A stretch of 57,640 bases of DNA. It comes from Muribaculaceae bacterium. GTDB lineage: Bacteria > Bacteroidota > Bacteroidia > Bacteroidales > Muribaculaceae. Positions within the stretch are counted from its first letter, which is position 1; every line of letters starts with the position of its first letter. The DNA lies in contig JAFTRI010000015.1 in the NCBI GenBank assembly GCA_017462345.1, positions 1-57,640 on the forward strand, read 5' to 3'. The notes under the pieces are model-generated. The model did not search any database. It was given only the letters and a program-made list of their open reading frames with translations, and was not told the DNA's origin. The position numbers were made by a program, and so were the translations under genes. Shown here one piece after another: positions 26,269 to 34,930 of this stretch.

Positions 26269-28704
26269 ATGAAAGTACTAAAATTCGGCGGGACGTCAGT
26301 GGGGACAGTCGAGAGCCTTCGCAACGTTAAAATGATTGTAGAACAATGCCGCGAGCAGGTTATTGTTGTGGTGTCGGCATTGGGAGGAATTACCGATCAA
26401 TTGATCAATACTGCAAAACTTGCGGCAAAGGGTGATATCAGTTATTTGGAATCATACGCCCACATTGTTGAACGTCACAACAATGTCATTGACAATATCG
26501 TGCCGGCAGAGAAACTTCTCGATGTCAAGTCTATAATTAATCCCCTGCTTGAAGAGTTAGGCAATATATACCGAGGTGTCAGTCTGATACGAGACTTGTC
26601 AGACAGGACGTTGGATATCATTGTCAGCTATGGAGAACGCCTGTCAAGTGTTATTATCAGCCGTATAATAAACGGAGCGCAGCATTTTGACTCACGGAAT
26701 TTTATCAAGACGGAGAAACAATTCGGGAAACATATCCTTGACAATGAGTCGACCCAAAAGCTTATTCATTCAGTATTTGATGACAGTGACTGTAAGGTGG
26801 CTCTTGTGCCGGGTTTTATTGCATCGGACGCTAATGGCGACATTACCAATTTGGGACGGGGTGGAAGTGACTATACAGCTGCGATAATGGCAGCATCCCT
26901 AAATGCTTCAGTCCTGGAAATATGGACGGATGTGGACGGATTCATGACCGCAGACCCGAGGGTTATCAATAACACATACGTAATAGACCATCTTTCATTT
27001 ATTGAAGCGATGGAATTATGCAATTTCGGAGCAAAAGTCATCTATCCTCCGACAATTTATCCTGTATTTCACAAAAATATCCCCATACTGATCAAGAACA
27101 CTTTCAATCCTGCTGCTCCGGGCACGTGCATATCGGAACAGCGACCGAGTGCCGAGGGAAAAGCCATTAAAGGTATTTCATCCATAAATGACACTTGCCT
27201 GATCACGGTGTCAGGTCTTGGTATGGTAGGTATCATCGGTATAAATGCCCGAATATTCAATGCCCTTGCCAAGAATGGAGTGAGCGTGTTCCTTGTCTCA
27301 CAGGCCTCCAGCGAGAACAATACCTCATTTGCGGTCAAAAATGCCGATGCCGACCTTGCGGTTCAAGTCCTCAGTGAAGAATTCAGTGTAGAACTTCAGA
27401 GCGGAGAAATCAGTGAAATAACTGCGGAACCTAATTTGGCGACAGTAGCAATTGTCGGTGAAAACATGAAACATTCCACCGGTATTGCCGGCAAATTATT
27501 TAACACGTTAGGCCGAAACGGCATAAATGTAATCGCGTGTGCCCAAGGTGCATCGGAAACAAACATATCGTTCGTAATTGACTTAAAGAATTTGCGCAAG
27601 GCATTGAATGTAATCCATGACTCTTTTTTCCTATCTGAAACGCAGGTCTTAAACTTGTTTGTTGTAGGTATAGGAAATGTCGGCCGTCACTTATTGCAAC
27701 AGATACGCCTACAGCAACAGAACCTGTTGGAAAACAAGGCTTTGGAATTACGCATTGTAGGTATTTCAAATTCACGTAAATGTTTATTTGACAGGAATGG
27801 CATCAATATTGACAGCTATCAGGAACTGTTGGATAAATCAGACATTGAGGCGTCTGCCGAAAATATAAAAAGCGGAATACTGGGAATGAATATCTTTAAC
27901 CCGGTATTTGTCGACTGTACCGCAAACGAAGGGATTGCCGCCTTGTATTACGACTTGTTGTCACATAACGTGAATGTTGTCGCCGCCAACAAAATCGCAG
28001 CATCATCAGAGTATGCCAATTACTCAAGAATGAAGCAGATTGCCCGCAGAAAGGACGTGAAATTCCTTTTTGAAACGAATGTAGGTGCCGGTCTCCCGAT
28101 CATAAATACCATTAACAGCCTGATTAATTCAGGAGATAAAATACTTAAAATTGAAGCTGTGCTTTCCGGGACATTGAATTATATTTTCAATGTCCTAAGT
28201 AAGGAAATTCCAATGAGCAGGGCTATCATGCTGGCAAAAGAGGCCGGCTACAGCGAACCGGATCCACGTGTGGATCTCAGTGGAAAGGATGTCGTGCGCA
28301 AACTGGTTATACTGGCGCGAGAAGCCGGATATGTTGTCGAACAGGATGATGTCAAGAAGAACCTTTTTATCCCTGAAAAATATTTCACGGGATCGGTAGA
28401 TGACTTTTTCTCGCAAATTCCTGAAATTGACGATGAATTTGATGCCAAACGCGTAGACGCGGAAAATAACGGAGAGCATTTCCGCTTTGTTGCCAGCCTT
28501 GAGGATGGTCACGCCGAGGTGGGATTACAGAGAGTGACATCTTCCCATCCGTTCTATGCGCTTGAAGGCAGCAATAATGTCATATTGCTGACCACTGAAC
28601 GCTATAAGGAATATCCGATGGTCATAAAAGGCTATGGCGCGGGTGCCGATGTAACCGCTGCCGGAGTTTTTGCCGATATAATAAGCATTGCAAATATCAG
28701 ATAA
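26269..28704 (+). CDS. thrA: Bifunctional aspartokinase/homoserine dehydrogenase
   Basis: The 811-residue cytosolic enzyme does the first and third steps of the aspartate route to threonine and methionine. The aspartokinase part (1 to about 285) starts with KFGGTSVG (residues 4-11) and has TNLGRGGSDYTAA. Two ACT domains follow (about 310-460, TVSGLGMVGIIGI and VAIVGENMKHSTGIAGKLF), where threonine feedback is expected. The homoserine dehydrogenase part begins near 464 with VVGIGNVGRHLLQQ, then AANKIAASS and FETNVGAGLPIINTINSL. The next gene starts five bases after the stop. Confidence 0.97.
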   Translation: MKVLKFGGTSVGTVESLRNVKMIVEQCREQVIVVVSALGGITDQLINTAKLAAKGDISYLESYAHIVERHNNVIDNIVPAEKLLDVKSIINPLLEELGNIYRGVSLIRDLSDRTLDIIVSYGERLSSVIISRIINGAQHFDSRNFIKTEKQFGKHILDNESTQKLIHSVFDDSDCKVALVPGFIASDANGDITNLGRGGSDYTAAIMAASLNASVLEIWTDVDGFMTADPRVINNTYVIDHLSFIEAMELCNFGAKVIYPPTIYPVFHKNIPILIKNTFNPAAPGTCISEQRPSAEGKAIKGISSINDTCLITVSGLGMVGIIGINARIFNALAKNGVSVFLVSQASSENNTSFAVKNADADLAVQVLSEEFSVELQSGEISEITAEPNLATVAIVGENMKHSTGIAGKLFNTLGRNGINVIACAQGASETNISFVIDLKNLRKALNVIHDSFFLSETQVLNLFVVGIGNVGRHLLQQIRLQQQNLLENKALELRIVGISNSRKCLFDRNGINIDSYQELLDKSDIEASAENIKSGILGMNIFNPVFVDCTANEGIAALYYDLLSHNVNVVAANKIAASSEYANYSRMKQIARRKDVKFLFETNVGAGLPIINTINSLINSGDKILKIEAVLSGTLNYIFNVLSKEIPMSRAIMLAKEAGYSEPDPRVDLSGKDVVRKLVILAREAGYVVEQDDVKKNLFIPEKYFTGSVDDFFSQIPEIDDEFDAKRVDAENNGEHFRFVASLEDGHAEVGLQRVTSSHPFYALEGSNNVILLTTERYKEYPMVIKGYGAGADVTAAGVFADIISIANIR

Positions 28705-28708
28705 CAAG

Positions 28709-29917
28709 ATGAAATATATAATTGTACTTGGTGACGGAATGGCCGATGAGCCGATAGAACAATTCGGGGGAAAGACTCCGTTGCAGGCAGCAAGTACTCC
28801 AATGATGGATTTTCTTGCCAGGAATGGCAGAGTCGGGATACTAAACACCGTTCCTGCCGGATTCCACCCGGGAAGCGAAGTCGCCAATCTGTCGGTATTG
28901 GGATATGATGTGGCTGAAGTGTTTGAAGGCCGCGGTTCATTGGAGGCGGCCAGTATGGGTGTCGGCATCGAACCGGGAGAAATGGCGATGAGATGCAACC
29001 TGATATGTATAGAGGACGGAAAGATAAAGAATCACTCAGCCGGTCATATCAGTAACGAGGAGGCATCGGAACTGATTGCGTATCTTCAGTCGGAATTGGG
29101 CGATGACAGTGTCTCATTTTATCCGGGTATATCATATAGGCATCTTTTAAAAATCAAAGGTGCGGACAAACATCTCGACTGTACCCCACCACATGATGTA
29201 CCGGGGACTGATTTTCTTGACGTGATGGTTAAGGCTACCAATGAGAATGCCGAGTCTACTGCCGATAAGATAAACTCATTGATATTGCAATCCCAGGAAC
29301 TGCTTGCGCAGCATCCGATAAATATCAGACGTATGGCAGAGGGAAAAGACCCGGCAAACAGTATATGGCCGTGGTCTCCCGGATATAGGCCATCGATGAA
29401 GCCGATGCAGGAGTTGTTTGGGATAGGTAACGGTGTCGTTATATCGGCAGTGGATCTGATTCGCGGAATAGGAGTGTATGCCGGTCTGAAGCCTGTGATA
29501 GTAGATGGTGCGACAGGACTATATGATACCAATTATGAAGGAAAGGTTCAGGCTGCGATAGATGCCCTTAAAGATAACGATTTCGTATTCCTGCATATCG
29601 AGGCAAGTGATGAAGCCGGACATGAAGGGGATGCCGAATTGAAAAAACTCACTATCGAATACCTTGACAAAAGAGTCCTAAAGCCTTTATATGACGCGAT
29701 ACAGAAGATGGATGAGCCGGTATCGGTTGCCGTGTTGCCCGACCACCCTACCCCATGTTGCCTGCGTACCCACACATCCCATCCGGTCCCGTTCCTGATA
29801 TACCGTCCGGGAGACGCTGCCGACGGTGTGATGTCATATAGTGAGACTGAGGCTGCTAACGGAAGTTACGGACAGCTGTCAGGCTCAGAATTTATACACG
29901 AATTTCTGAAAAAATAA
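28709..29917 (+). CDS. ApgM-like phosphomutase family protein, probable homoserine kinase stand-in
   Basis: The 402-residue product belongs to the alkaline-phosphatase superfamily group of cofactor-independent phosphoglycerate mutases of the archaeal (ApgM) type: LGDGMADEPIEQFGGKTPLQAA at the start with metal ligand D9, NLSVLGYDV with the putative phospho-serine, HIEASDEAGHEGD and AVLPDHPTPC, each with metal-binding Asp/His. I chose ATG 28709; a TTG at 28688 would overlap thrA. The gene lies between thrA and thrC, exactly where thrB (homoserine kinase) is expected, and no GHMP-type thrB is present here. In Bacteroides this family has been proposed as a replacement for homoserine kinase, so that role is the more likely one; glycolytic mutase activity remains possible. 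Confidence 0.85.
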   Translation: MKYIIVLGDGMADEPIEQFGGKTPLQAASTPMMDFLARNGRVGILNTVPAGFHPGSEVANLSVLGYDVAEVFEGRGSLEAASMGVGIEPGEMAMRCNLICIEDGKIKNHSAGHISNEEASELIAYLQSELGDDSVSFYPGISYRHLLKIKGADKHLDCTPPHDVPGTDFLDVMVKATNENAESTADKINSLILQSQELLAQHPINIRRMAEGKDPANSIWPWSPGYRPSMKPMQELFGIGNGVVISAVDLIRGIGVYAGLKPVIVDGATGLYDTNYEGKVQAAIDALKDNDFVFLHIEASDEAGHEGDAELKKLTIEYLDKRVLKPLYDAIQKMDEPVSVAVLPDHPTPCCLRTHTSHPVPFLIYRPGDAADGVMSYSETEAANGSYGQLSGSEFIHEFLKK

Positions 29918-29927
29918 AAATAAAACA

Positions 29928-31238
29928 ATGCAATATTACAGTACCAACAGGCAGGCTCCTGATGCAAGTTTACAGGAGGCGGTAGTCAAGGGCTTGGCTC
30001 CTGACCGGGGATTGTATATGCCTGAAGTAATACCTTCGATTCCCAAAGCATTCTTCAACAACATTTCGGAAATGTCGTTACAAGACATAGCCTATGTTGT
30101 GGCAAACACGTTATTCGGTCAGGATATAGAGTCAGAGAAGCTCAAGAATATTGTCAATGAAACGCTGAATTTTGACATCCCTCTGAAGCATGTCAACGGA
30201 AATATCTATAGCCTTGAACTGTTCCATGGCCCTACTCTTGCGTTTAAGGATGTAGGAGCAAGATTCATGGCACGGTTGCTGGGTTATTTCAACAGAAAAA
30301 ACAATGGCGAAGGCAGTACGGTGAATGTCCTTGTCGCGACATCGGGTGACACCGGAAGTGCCGTTGCCAACGGATTCCTGAATGTACCCGGCATAAGGGT
30401 GTATGTGCTATATCCCAAAGGTAAGGTAAGCAAGATTCAGGAGGCGCAGTTCACCACACTCGGTTCGAATATTACGGCACTTGAGGTCGATGGCACATTT
30501 GATGATTGTCAGGCTCTTGTCAAGAGTGCTTTTATGGATAAGGAACTTAATGACAGAATGCAGCTGACCTCGGCCAATTCAATCAATGTGGCCCGTTTCC
30601 TGCCGCAGATGTTCTATTATTTCCATGCATACGCCCAACTTGCCAAAATGGGTAAACCACTTGACAATGTTGTGGTATCGGTGCCGAGCGGAAATTTCGG
30701 AAACATTACAGCGGGACTTATAGGCAAACGGATGGGATTGCCCATTAAACGGTTTATCGCTGCCAATAACCGCAACGATATATTTTACCAATATCTACAG
30801 ACGGCAGAATATAGCCCTCGCCCCTCGGTTGCGACAATAGCCAACGCAATGGATGTGGGTGACCCGTCAAACTTTGCCCGTGTTCTTGACCTGTATGGCT
30901 CATATAAAGCGATTGCCGCGGAAATATCGGGATGCACATATACTGATGAACAGATTGCCGAGACACTGAAAGACACCTATAAATCGGCCGGTTATCTGCT
31001 TGACCCGCATGGAGCTGTTGCCTATCGCAGCCTGCTTGAGGGCTTGGATGGGAATGAAACCGGTATATTCCTTGAGACGGCACATCCTGCCAAATTCAAG
31101 GATACCGTTGAGCAGATAATAGGTGAACGGATTGATATTCCGGCAAAACTTGCCGCGTTCATGAAAGGGACGAAGTCAACGGTGAAAATGTCTCCTGCTT
31201 TTTCTGCATTCAAGAAATTTCTGCTCAAGAACGCTTAA
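29928..31238 (+). CDS. thrC: Threonine synthase
   Basis: This PLP enzyme turns O-phosphohomoserine into threonine. The 436-residue product has the family start YYSTNRQAPDASLQEAV, the PLP lysine K107 in TLAFKDVGARF, the phosphate-binding VATSGDTGSAVANG, and SVPSGNFGNITAG. It is the last gene of the thr operon, ten bases after the ApgM-like gene, and is followed by a strong terminator. Length and motifs fit the class of the E. coli/yeast type enzyme. Confidence 0.96.
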   Translation: MQYYSTNRQAPDASLQEAVVKGLAPDRGLYMPEVIPSIPKAFFNNISEMSLQDIAYVVANTLFGQDIESEKLKNIVNETLNFDIPLKHVNGNIYSLELFHGPTLAFKDVGARFMARLLGYFNRKNNGEGSTVNVLVATSGDTGSAVANGFLNVPGIRVYVLYPKGKVSKIQEAQFTTLGSNITALEVDGTFDDCQALVKSAFMDKELNDRMQLTSANSINVARFLPQMFYYFHAYAQLAKMGKPLDNVVVSVPSGNFGNITAGLIGKRMGLPIKRFIAANNRNDIFYQYLQTAEYSPRPSVATIANAMDVGDPSNFARVLDLYGSYKAIAAEISGCTYTDEQIAETLKDTYKSAGYLLDPHGAVAYRSLLEGLDGNETGIFLETAHPAKFKDTVEQIIGERIDIPAKLAAFMKGTKSTVKMSPAFSAFKKFLLKNA

Positions 31239-31261
31239 AGGTCAACTTTACCCATACATGC

Positions 31262-31302
31262 AACAAGCCCGCATTCTGAAACAGAAAGGATGCGGGCTTG
31301 TT
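31262..31302 (+). terminator. Terminator after thrC
   Basis: A 13-bp perfect stem (31262-31274 with 31290-31302) with a 15-base loop follows the thrC stop by 23 bases and runs into TTATTAG. It may also serve the minus-strand remnant that ends at 31321. Confidence 0.85.
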
Positions 31303-31320
31303 ATTAGATACATAATCAGA

Positions 31321-31443
31321 CTAAGCCATGACAATTTTCATTGTTTTGCCGGCGGCTTTCACGATGTATATTCCCGGGGAGGAGACTGGAATTTGTCTGG
31401 CCGTGGTAATATGATAAAAAACGGCTCTATTACTAATGAAAAA
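31321..31443 (-). pseudogene. Remnant of a CTD-bearing surface protein gene
   Basis: Read on the minus strand, a short frame of about 39 codons ends with SSPGIYIVKAAGKTMKIVMA and a stop at 31323-31321. This is the last part of a type IX-like C-terminal domain (S-x-G-I-Y-I-V, then K-x-V/I). The frame is closed by a TAA just upstream and there is no signal peptide or start in the 400 bases before it. It is therefore a decayed 3' end of a lost gene, not a working one. Confidence 0.65.
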
Positions 31444-31473
31444 ATATTACCCCCATCTAATATTGAAGCGTAA

Positions 31474-31809
31474 TTATATCTCTGTATCAGACATTAAAGG
31501 GGTAGATTTTTTACGAAAAACGCTACTTTTATAATTCATATTTCCCTCTATGGGGTAATATTCACTACCCCACCTGGACATCCAACTGTCCACCAAACGC
31601 GAAAATTAAAATGAAATGTGCAAAATTCAGGTGGTATTTCAACGTCATTTATGTAATTGTCGCCCATTCCTTTTCCCATTTTTAAGTGTGTGATGACCTA
31701 CAATAAAAGCATATTTTTAACCATTTTATCTAAAACGCCTTAAAGCTAATCGTTTTAGCAACTTACAAAGATTTCATCCTGCTTTTTTGCATATTAAGCA
31801 ATATCTCTG
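31474..31809. other. AT-rich intergenic stretch with two hairpins
   Basis: No gene is supported in this stretch. TGGGGTA (31551-31557) pairs with TACCCCA (31566-31572), and GGACA (31576-31580) with TGTCC (31587-31591), giving two adjacent small hairpins. No promoter or known riboswitch pattern is seen. Confidence 0.5.
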
Positions 31810-31854
31810 AAAAATAGAAAGCAGCACCAATGCGAAAGAGCGAAGGTGCTGCTT
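31810..31854 (-). terminator. Terminator of the lipoprotein gene
   Basis: On the minus strand AAGCAGCACC (31854-31845) pairs with GGTGCTGCTT (31828-31819) and is followed by TCTATTTTT. Confidence 0.85.
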
Positions 31855-31875
31855 GTAATGGGATGGCGAGGTTGC

Positions 31876-32652
31876 CTATTCGATGATTTCCCAAGTAAAA
31901 GTAATGGTTTGAGTTTCACTACCACCTATGTATTCGGTCACAGATGTAGGATAGCCGTTTTCATCAAATTCATAGCTCCAGGCATAATCATCAGATCCGT
32001 CAGAAGCGTCTTGAGGGAGGTGTATGGGCGTAATGCCGAAAAATCCCTGCATAACGAGGACGGGTTCAAAATCATCGTACAGCATATCGTTAGAATCTAC
32101 AACGAAGCCCACAATCCGTCCATAGTCATACCCGTCAGAGTATCTGTAAGTAGCATGGTATGTTGCCGGTTCGTCAGACCACTTGGTAGAAGTTTTCATG
32201 ATATCACCCGTGCTCCATTCAAAGGTCTTGTTTGAACCATCGTTCTCGCGCCATTTTGAAATGCGCCCTTCGTCATAGGAATATATTATTTCTCCCTCCA
32301 GCTCTGAAATCAGACCATTGTTCAGACAATAATTTTCCGTGGAGGAATTTCCATAGGAATAGGTTTCAGTCACAGAAATATGCGAAGATGAATAGGTGTA
32401 AGTCGTGGTTTTATCTGTCTGACCATTATAAACTCTGACAATTTGATCAATTAGACCATTGGCGTCGTATTGGATGTTGCAGTGATAGCCGTAGCTGTAT
32501 TTTACCGAGGTCAGACGTTTTTCAACGCTCGGCTTCGGCACATCAGGCACATCGGATGTTGGTTCGTCCATGTCATCATCGCTACACGAAGAGAAGTTGA
32601 CACTAGCAAGCACTGCACAGAGTGCCAACGCAAGAAATTTATATTTTTTCAT
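31876..32652 (-). CDS. Lipoprotein with RHS/YD-like beta strands (DUF4595-like)
   Basis: The 258-residue product has a lipoprotein signal (MKKYKFLALALCAVLASVNF then SSC), with the lipid-anchored cysteine at C23 followed by S-D-D-D-M-D-E-P, an acidic stretch that in Bacteroidetes favours surface export. The mature part is made of repeated short strands of the type Y-x-Y-D-x-N-G-L-I-x-x-I and YSYDEGRISKW, as in the DUF4595 lipoproteins common in gut Bacteroidales. No catalytic motif is seen. It is a single gene with its own terminator, led by structured leader RNA copy B. Confidence 0.75.
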   Translation of the reverse strand: MKKYKFLALALCAVLASVNFSSCSDDDMDEPTSDVPDVPKPSVEKRLTSVKYSYGYHCNIQYDANGLIDQIVRVYNGQTDKTTTYTYSSSHISVTETYSYGNSSTENYCLNNGLISELEGEIIYSYDEGRISKWRENDGSNKTFEWSTGDIMKTSTKWSDEPATYHATYRYSDGYDYGRIVGFVVDSNDMLYDDFEPVLVMQGFFGITPIHLPQDASDGSDDYAWSYEFDENGYPTSVTEYIGGSETQTITFTWEIIE

Positions 32653-32666
32653 TTTTTTTGGTTAGT

Positions 32667-32926
32667 GTTCCTCAATCCCCTGCGGAACAGCTAAGTTATT
32701 AGACAAAAAAGGTGTAGGGATTGTATCTCTGTCTTATCCTGTATTCAGGTCTTGGCTTACCTACTGCACAGATAAGATGACAGCCCCACACCGATTGAGC
32801 ATATACATTATGCCCGTCACGGGCATGGGTATAGCTACCGATGTAGGTGCCATCGAATTTTTCTTCGTGCAGTTTTCAGACGGCCAAGTTTGAATACAGA
32901 AGATAAAATTTCAATAACACCTTTTT
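32667..32926 (-). promoter_or_regulatory. Structured 5' leader RNA, family copy B
   Basis: Helices, given as plus-strand positions: closing AAAAAGGTGT/ACACCTTTTT (32917-32926 with 32706-32715, 10 bp perfect); TTATC/GATAA and GTATTC/GAATAC (32892-32897 with 32741-32746); CTTGGC/GCCAAG (32883-32888 with 32751-32756); ACTGCAC/GTGCAGT (32867-32873 with 32763-32769); GCACC/GGTGT; inner hairpin ATGCCCG/CGGGCAT. A hairpin GTTCC/GGAAC (32684-32688 with 32667-32671) precedes the start codon, and its loop GGGGATTG (32680-32673) is complementary to CAATCCCT (32723-32716). Compared with copy A the helix bases differ but pairing is kept (for example CGATTC/GAATCG against GTATTC/GAATAC). Confidence 0.75.
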
Positions 32927-33108
32927 ACCGATTATCTCGGTCTTTTTCAGAAAAAGCTGAAAATCAGTGACGGCTGCCTTCGCAACTTTCATGATTTCCG
33001 ACTGCGAAGATAGTTTAAATTTCTCAGTTATGGAAATAATTCGTATATTAGCCGTCAAGTAAAGATAACGAGCATTTATCATCAATATTAACGTTAAATT
33101 TAATTGTT

Positions 33109-33474
33109 ATGGCAAATAAACGTGACCTTAAAAAACAGATAAAATACATTTGTGGAGACCTTGCCGGTGAATGCATCATGGCCCGTAATTTCGTACATGG
33201 CATCGATGCCGACAAGATGAACGAGATTGTATTCAAGATCGCTGCTTTGCAGGAATCGACTCTTGTACGTGTGACTTTCGGCTATGACAAAGTTGTTGCT
33301 GACTTTGATTCGGCACATGCCTACAAGATTGCCCGTACCAAATATTTTACAGCAGCATACCGCACATTGGCAAATGACTTCAATGTTTCGGTGAAGGAAA
33401 TCGTCAAGGAAATGAATGCCCAACTGTCGGCTGAGCAGAAAGAGGCTAACAAAAAGGCTCTATCGGAAGAATAA
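33109..33474 (+). CDS. Conserved hypothetical protein, Bacteroidales type
   Basis: The 121-residue soluble, charged and helical protein starts MANKRDLKKQIKYICGDLAG, a pattern I associate with a widespread unnamed family in Bacteroidales. It has no signal peptide, no membrane segment and no known catalytic motif. The end is Lys/Glu-rich (EQKEANKKALSEE), as in a coiled coil or binding helix. It is divergent from the lipoprotein gene and its leader copy B, and precedes the nitrilase-family gene by about 90 bases. Function unknown. Confidence 0.7.
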   Translation: MANKRDLKKQIKYICGDLAGECIMARNFVHGIDADKMNEIVFKIAALQESTLVRVTFGYDKVVADFDSAHAYKIARTKYFTAAYRTLANDFNVSVKEIVKEMNAQLSAEQKEANKKALSEE

Positions 33475-33540
33475 CCGACCAGGATCACTTAAGGATGGTC
33501 GCAGGATGGATAAATGCCACTTCTGCAGCTATTCTGACCG

Positions 33541-33557
33541 TTGTACAATTTGTACAA
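33541..33557. repeat. Doubled palindrome before the nitrilase-family gene
   Basis: The self-complementary octamer TTGTACAA occurs twice, at 33541-33548 and 33550-33557, one base apart. It ends one base before the first possible start codon (33559). It could be an operator or only a chance repeat. Confidence 0.55.
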
Positions 33558-33567
33558 GATGGGATAT

Positions 33568-34365
33568 ATGATGACAGACAATGTGCTTAAGGTTGCTGTG
33601 ATTGCCTACGATATAGCGTGGGGCGACAAGGAGGAGAATCTCCTCAGTGTCGCCGCATTGCTTGAGCGTGTGGAGCATGGAACAGACATAGTGGTTTTGC
33701 CGGAGCTGTTCAGCACCGGTTATGTGCAGGAGGAATCAGTGATTCAAGAGTGTGCGGAGCCTCTTAGCGGGAAGACTATGGATGCTGTGCGAAGATGGGC
33801 AAAACATTACGGGTTTGCAATATGCGGCAGTTATATGGCATCGACGGCCGGTGCATTCTATAACCGGGCTTTTTTCATTGAGCCTTCGGGTGACGAGAAT
33901 TTCTATGACAAGCGTCATCTGTTTTCAATGAGCCGTGAAAGCCGTCTCTTTAACGCCGGTACACGGCAGTCCCCGATCGTACGCTATCGCGGATGGAATA
34001 TAAGTATGGTCATATGTTATGATATCCGTTTCCCGGCATGGTGCCGCAATAGGGATAACCGGTATGATCTGCTCCTTGTCCCTGCCAACTGGCCAAGTGT
34101 ACGTGAGCATGCGTGGAAGCATCTTCTGATAGCGCGTGCAATAGAAAACCAAGCCTATGTTGTCGGCGCAAACCGTTCAGGACGGGATGATTGTGGAGGA
34201 TACCTTATTGAACAGAGTATTGTTGTCGATTACAAAGGCAAAATTGTTAATGAACGTCGGGATGGTGAAATAATGTATGCGAGTCTGTCTCATGACCTGT
34301 TGTCGGAATTCCGCCGCAAATTCCCGGTGTGGAATGATGCCGATGACTTCACCTTAGCCGACTGA
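33568..34365 (+). CDS. Nitrilase-family amidohydrolase (omega-amidase-like)
   Basis: The product of about 265 residues has the Glu-Lys-Cys triad of the carbon-nitrogen hydrolase superfamily: E in VVLPELFSTGY, K in YDKRHLFSMSRE, and C in MVICYDIRFPAW. The close match in pattern is to the YafV/Nit2 group, which deamidates alpha-keto acid amides such as alpha-ketoglutaramate (inference). Three in-frame ATG codons (33559, 33568, 33571) are possible; I chose 33568. The gene is convergent with coaE and overlaps it by 17 bases. Confidence 0.88.
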   Translation: MMTDNVLKVAVIAYDIAWGDKEENLLSVAALLERVEHGTDIVVLPELFSTGYVQEESVIQECAEPLSGKTMDAVRRWAKHYGFAICGSYMASTAGAFYNRAFFIEPSGDENFYDKRHLFSMSRESRLFNAGTRQSPIVRYRGWNISMVICYDIRFPAWCRNRDNRYDLLLVPANWPSVREHAWKHLLIARAIENQAYVVGANRSGRDDCGGYLIEQSIVVDYKGKIVNERRDGEIMYASLSHDLLSEFRRKFPVWNDADDFTLAD

Positions 34366-34930
34366 GCAACATCTCAATCTGTGGTAATATTGCCTTAATA
34401 TTGTCGTTGACTACTGTATGGATATTTCTGTGGGGGTTCTCGGGAATATATTGTTGGGCTTTTATGCGTGATTTGACCTGATCTTCAGTAAAACCGTTTC
34501 TTTCCATTACTCTGGAGATGCGGATGTTTTCAGGAGCGTGTACCTCCCATACCTCATCAACGATGGAGTCAAGACGGCTTTGATAGAATATTGCCGTTTC
34601 GACAAAGCATATATCGTCAATACAATTGTTTCTCCACTGTCGCAGATCTTCCTTTACTGCACCATGCACGATATTGTTCAGGCGGGATAAAGCGTCAGGA
34701 TTATTGAATACGACAGTCCCTAACGAAGAGCGGTTTATAATACCGTCATTTACCGCATCGGGTGACACCTCGTCCCTGATGCGTCCAATAATCAGAGGAT
34801 TGTTGTCAATGAGCATTTTGGCGCGTGAATCACAGTCGTATACCTTATAACCCATTTTCAGTAATATCCCGGAAAGGACTGATTTTCCACTGCCTATCCC
34901 ACCGGTTATAGCAATAAGATAGTTTCTCAT
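34349..34930 (-). CDS. coaE: Dephospho-CoA kinase
   Basis: This enzyme adds the 3' phosphate in the last step of coenzyme A synthesis. The 193-residue product has the P-loop GGIGSGKS at residues 10-17, the YDCDSRAKML segment, and the lid/LID-type FVETAIFYQSRLDSIVDEVW. The start overlaps the end of the YbbR-like gene by four bases, so the two are coupled. The set nusB, yajC, YbbR, coaE reads as one minus-strand operon, a common order in Bacteroidales. Confidence 0.95.
   Translation of the reverse strand: MRNYLIAITGGIGSGKSVLSGILLKMGYKVYDCDSRAKMLIDNNPLIIGRIRDEVSPDAVNDGIINRSSLGTVVFNNPDALSRLNNIVHGAVKEDLRQWRNNCIDDICFVETAIFYQSRLDSIVDEVWEVHAPENIRISRVMERNGFTEDQVKSRIKAQQYIPENPHRNIHTVVNDNIKAILPQIEMLLSRLR

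Noticed and set aside
31258-31473. Plus-strand frame of 71 codons after thrC
   Set aside because: It covers the thrC terminator and the antisense of the CTD remnant.
32470-32694. Plus-strand frame of 74 codons
   Set aside because: It is antisense to the start of the lipoprotein gene and part of leader copy B.
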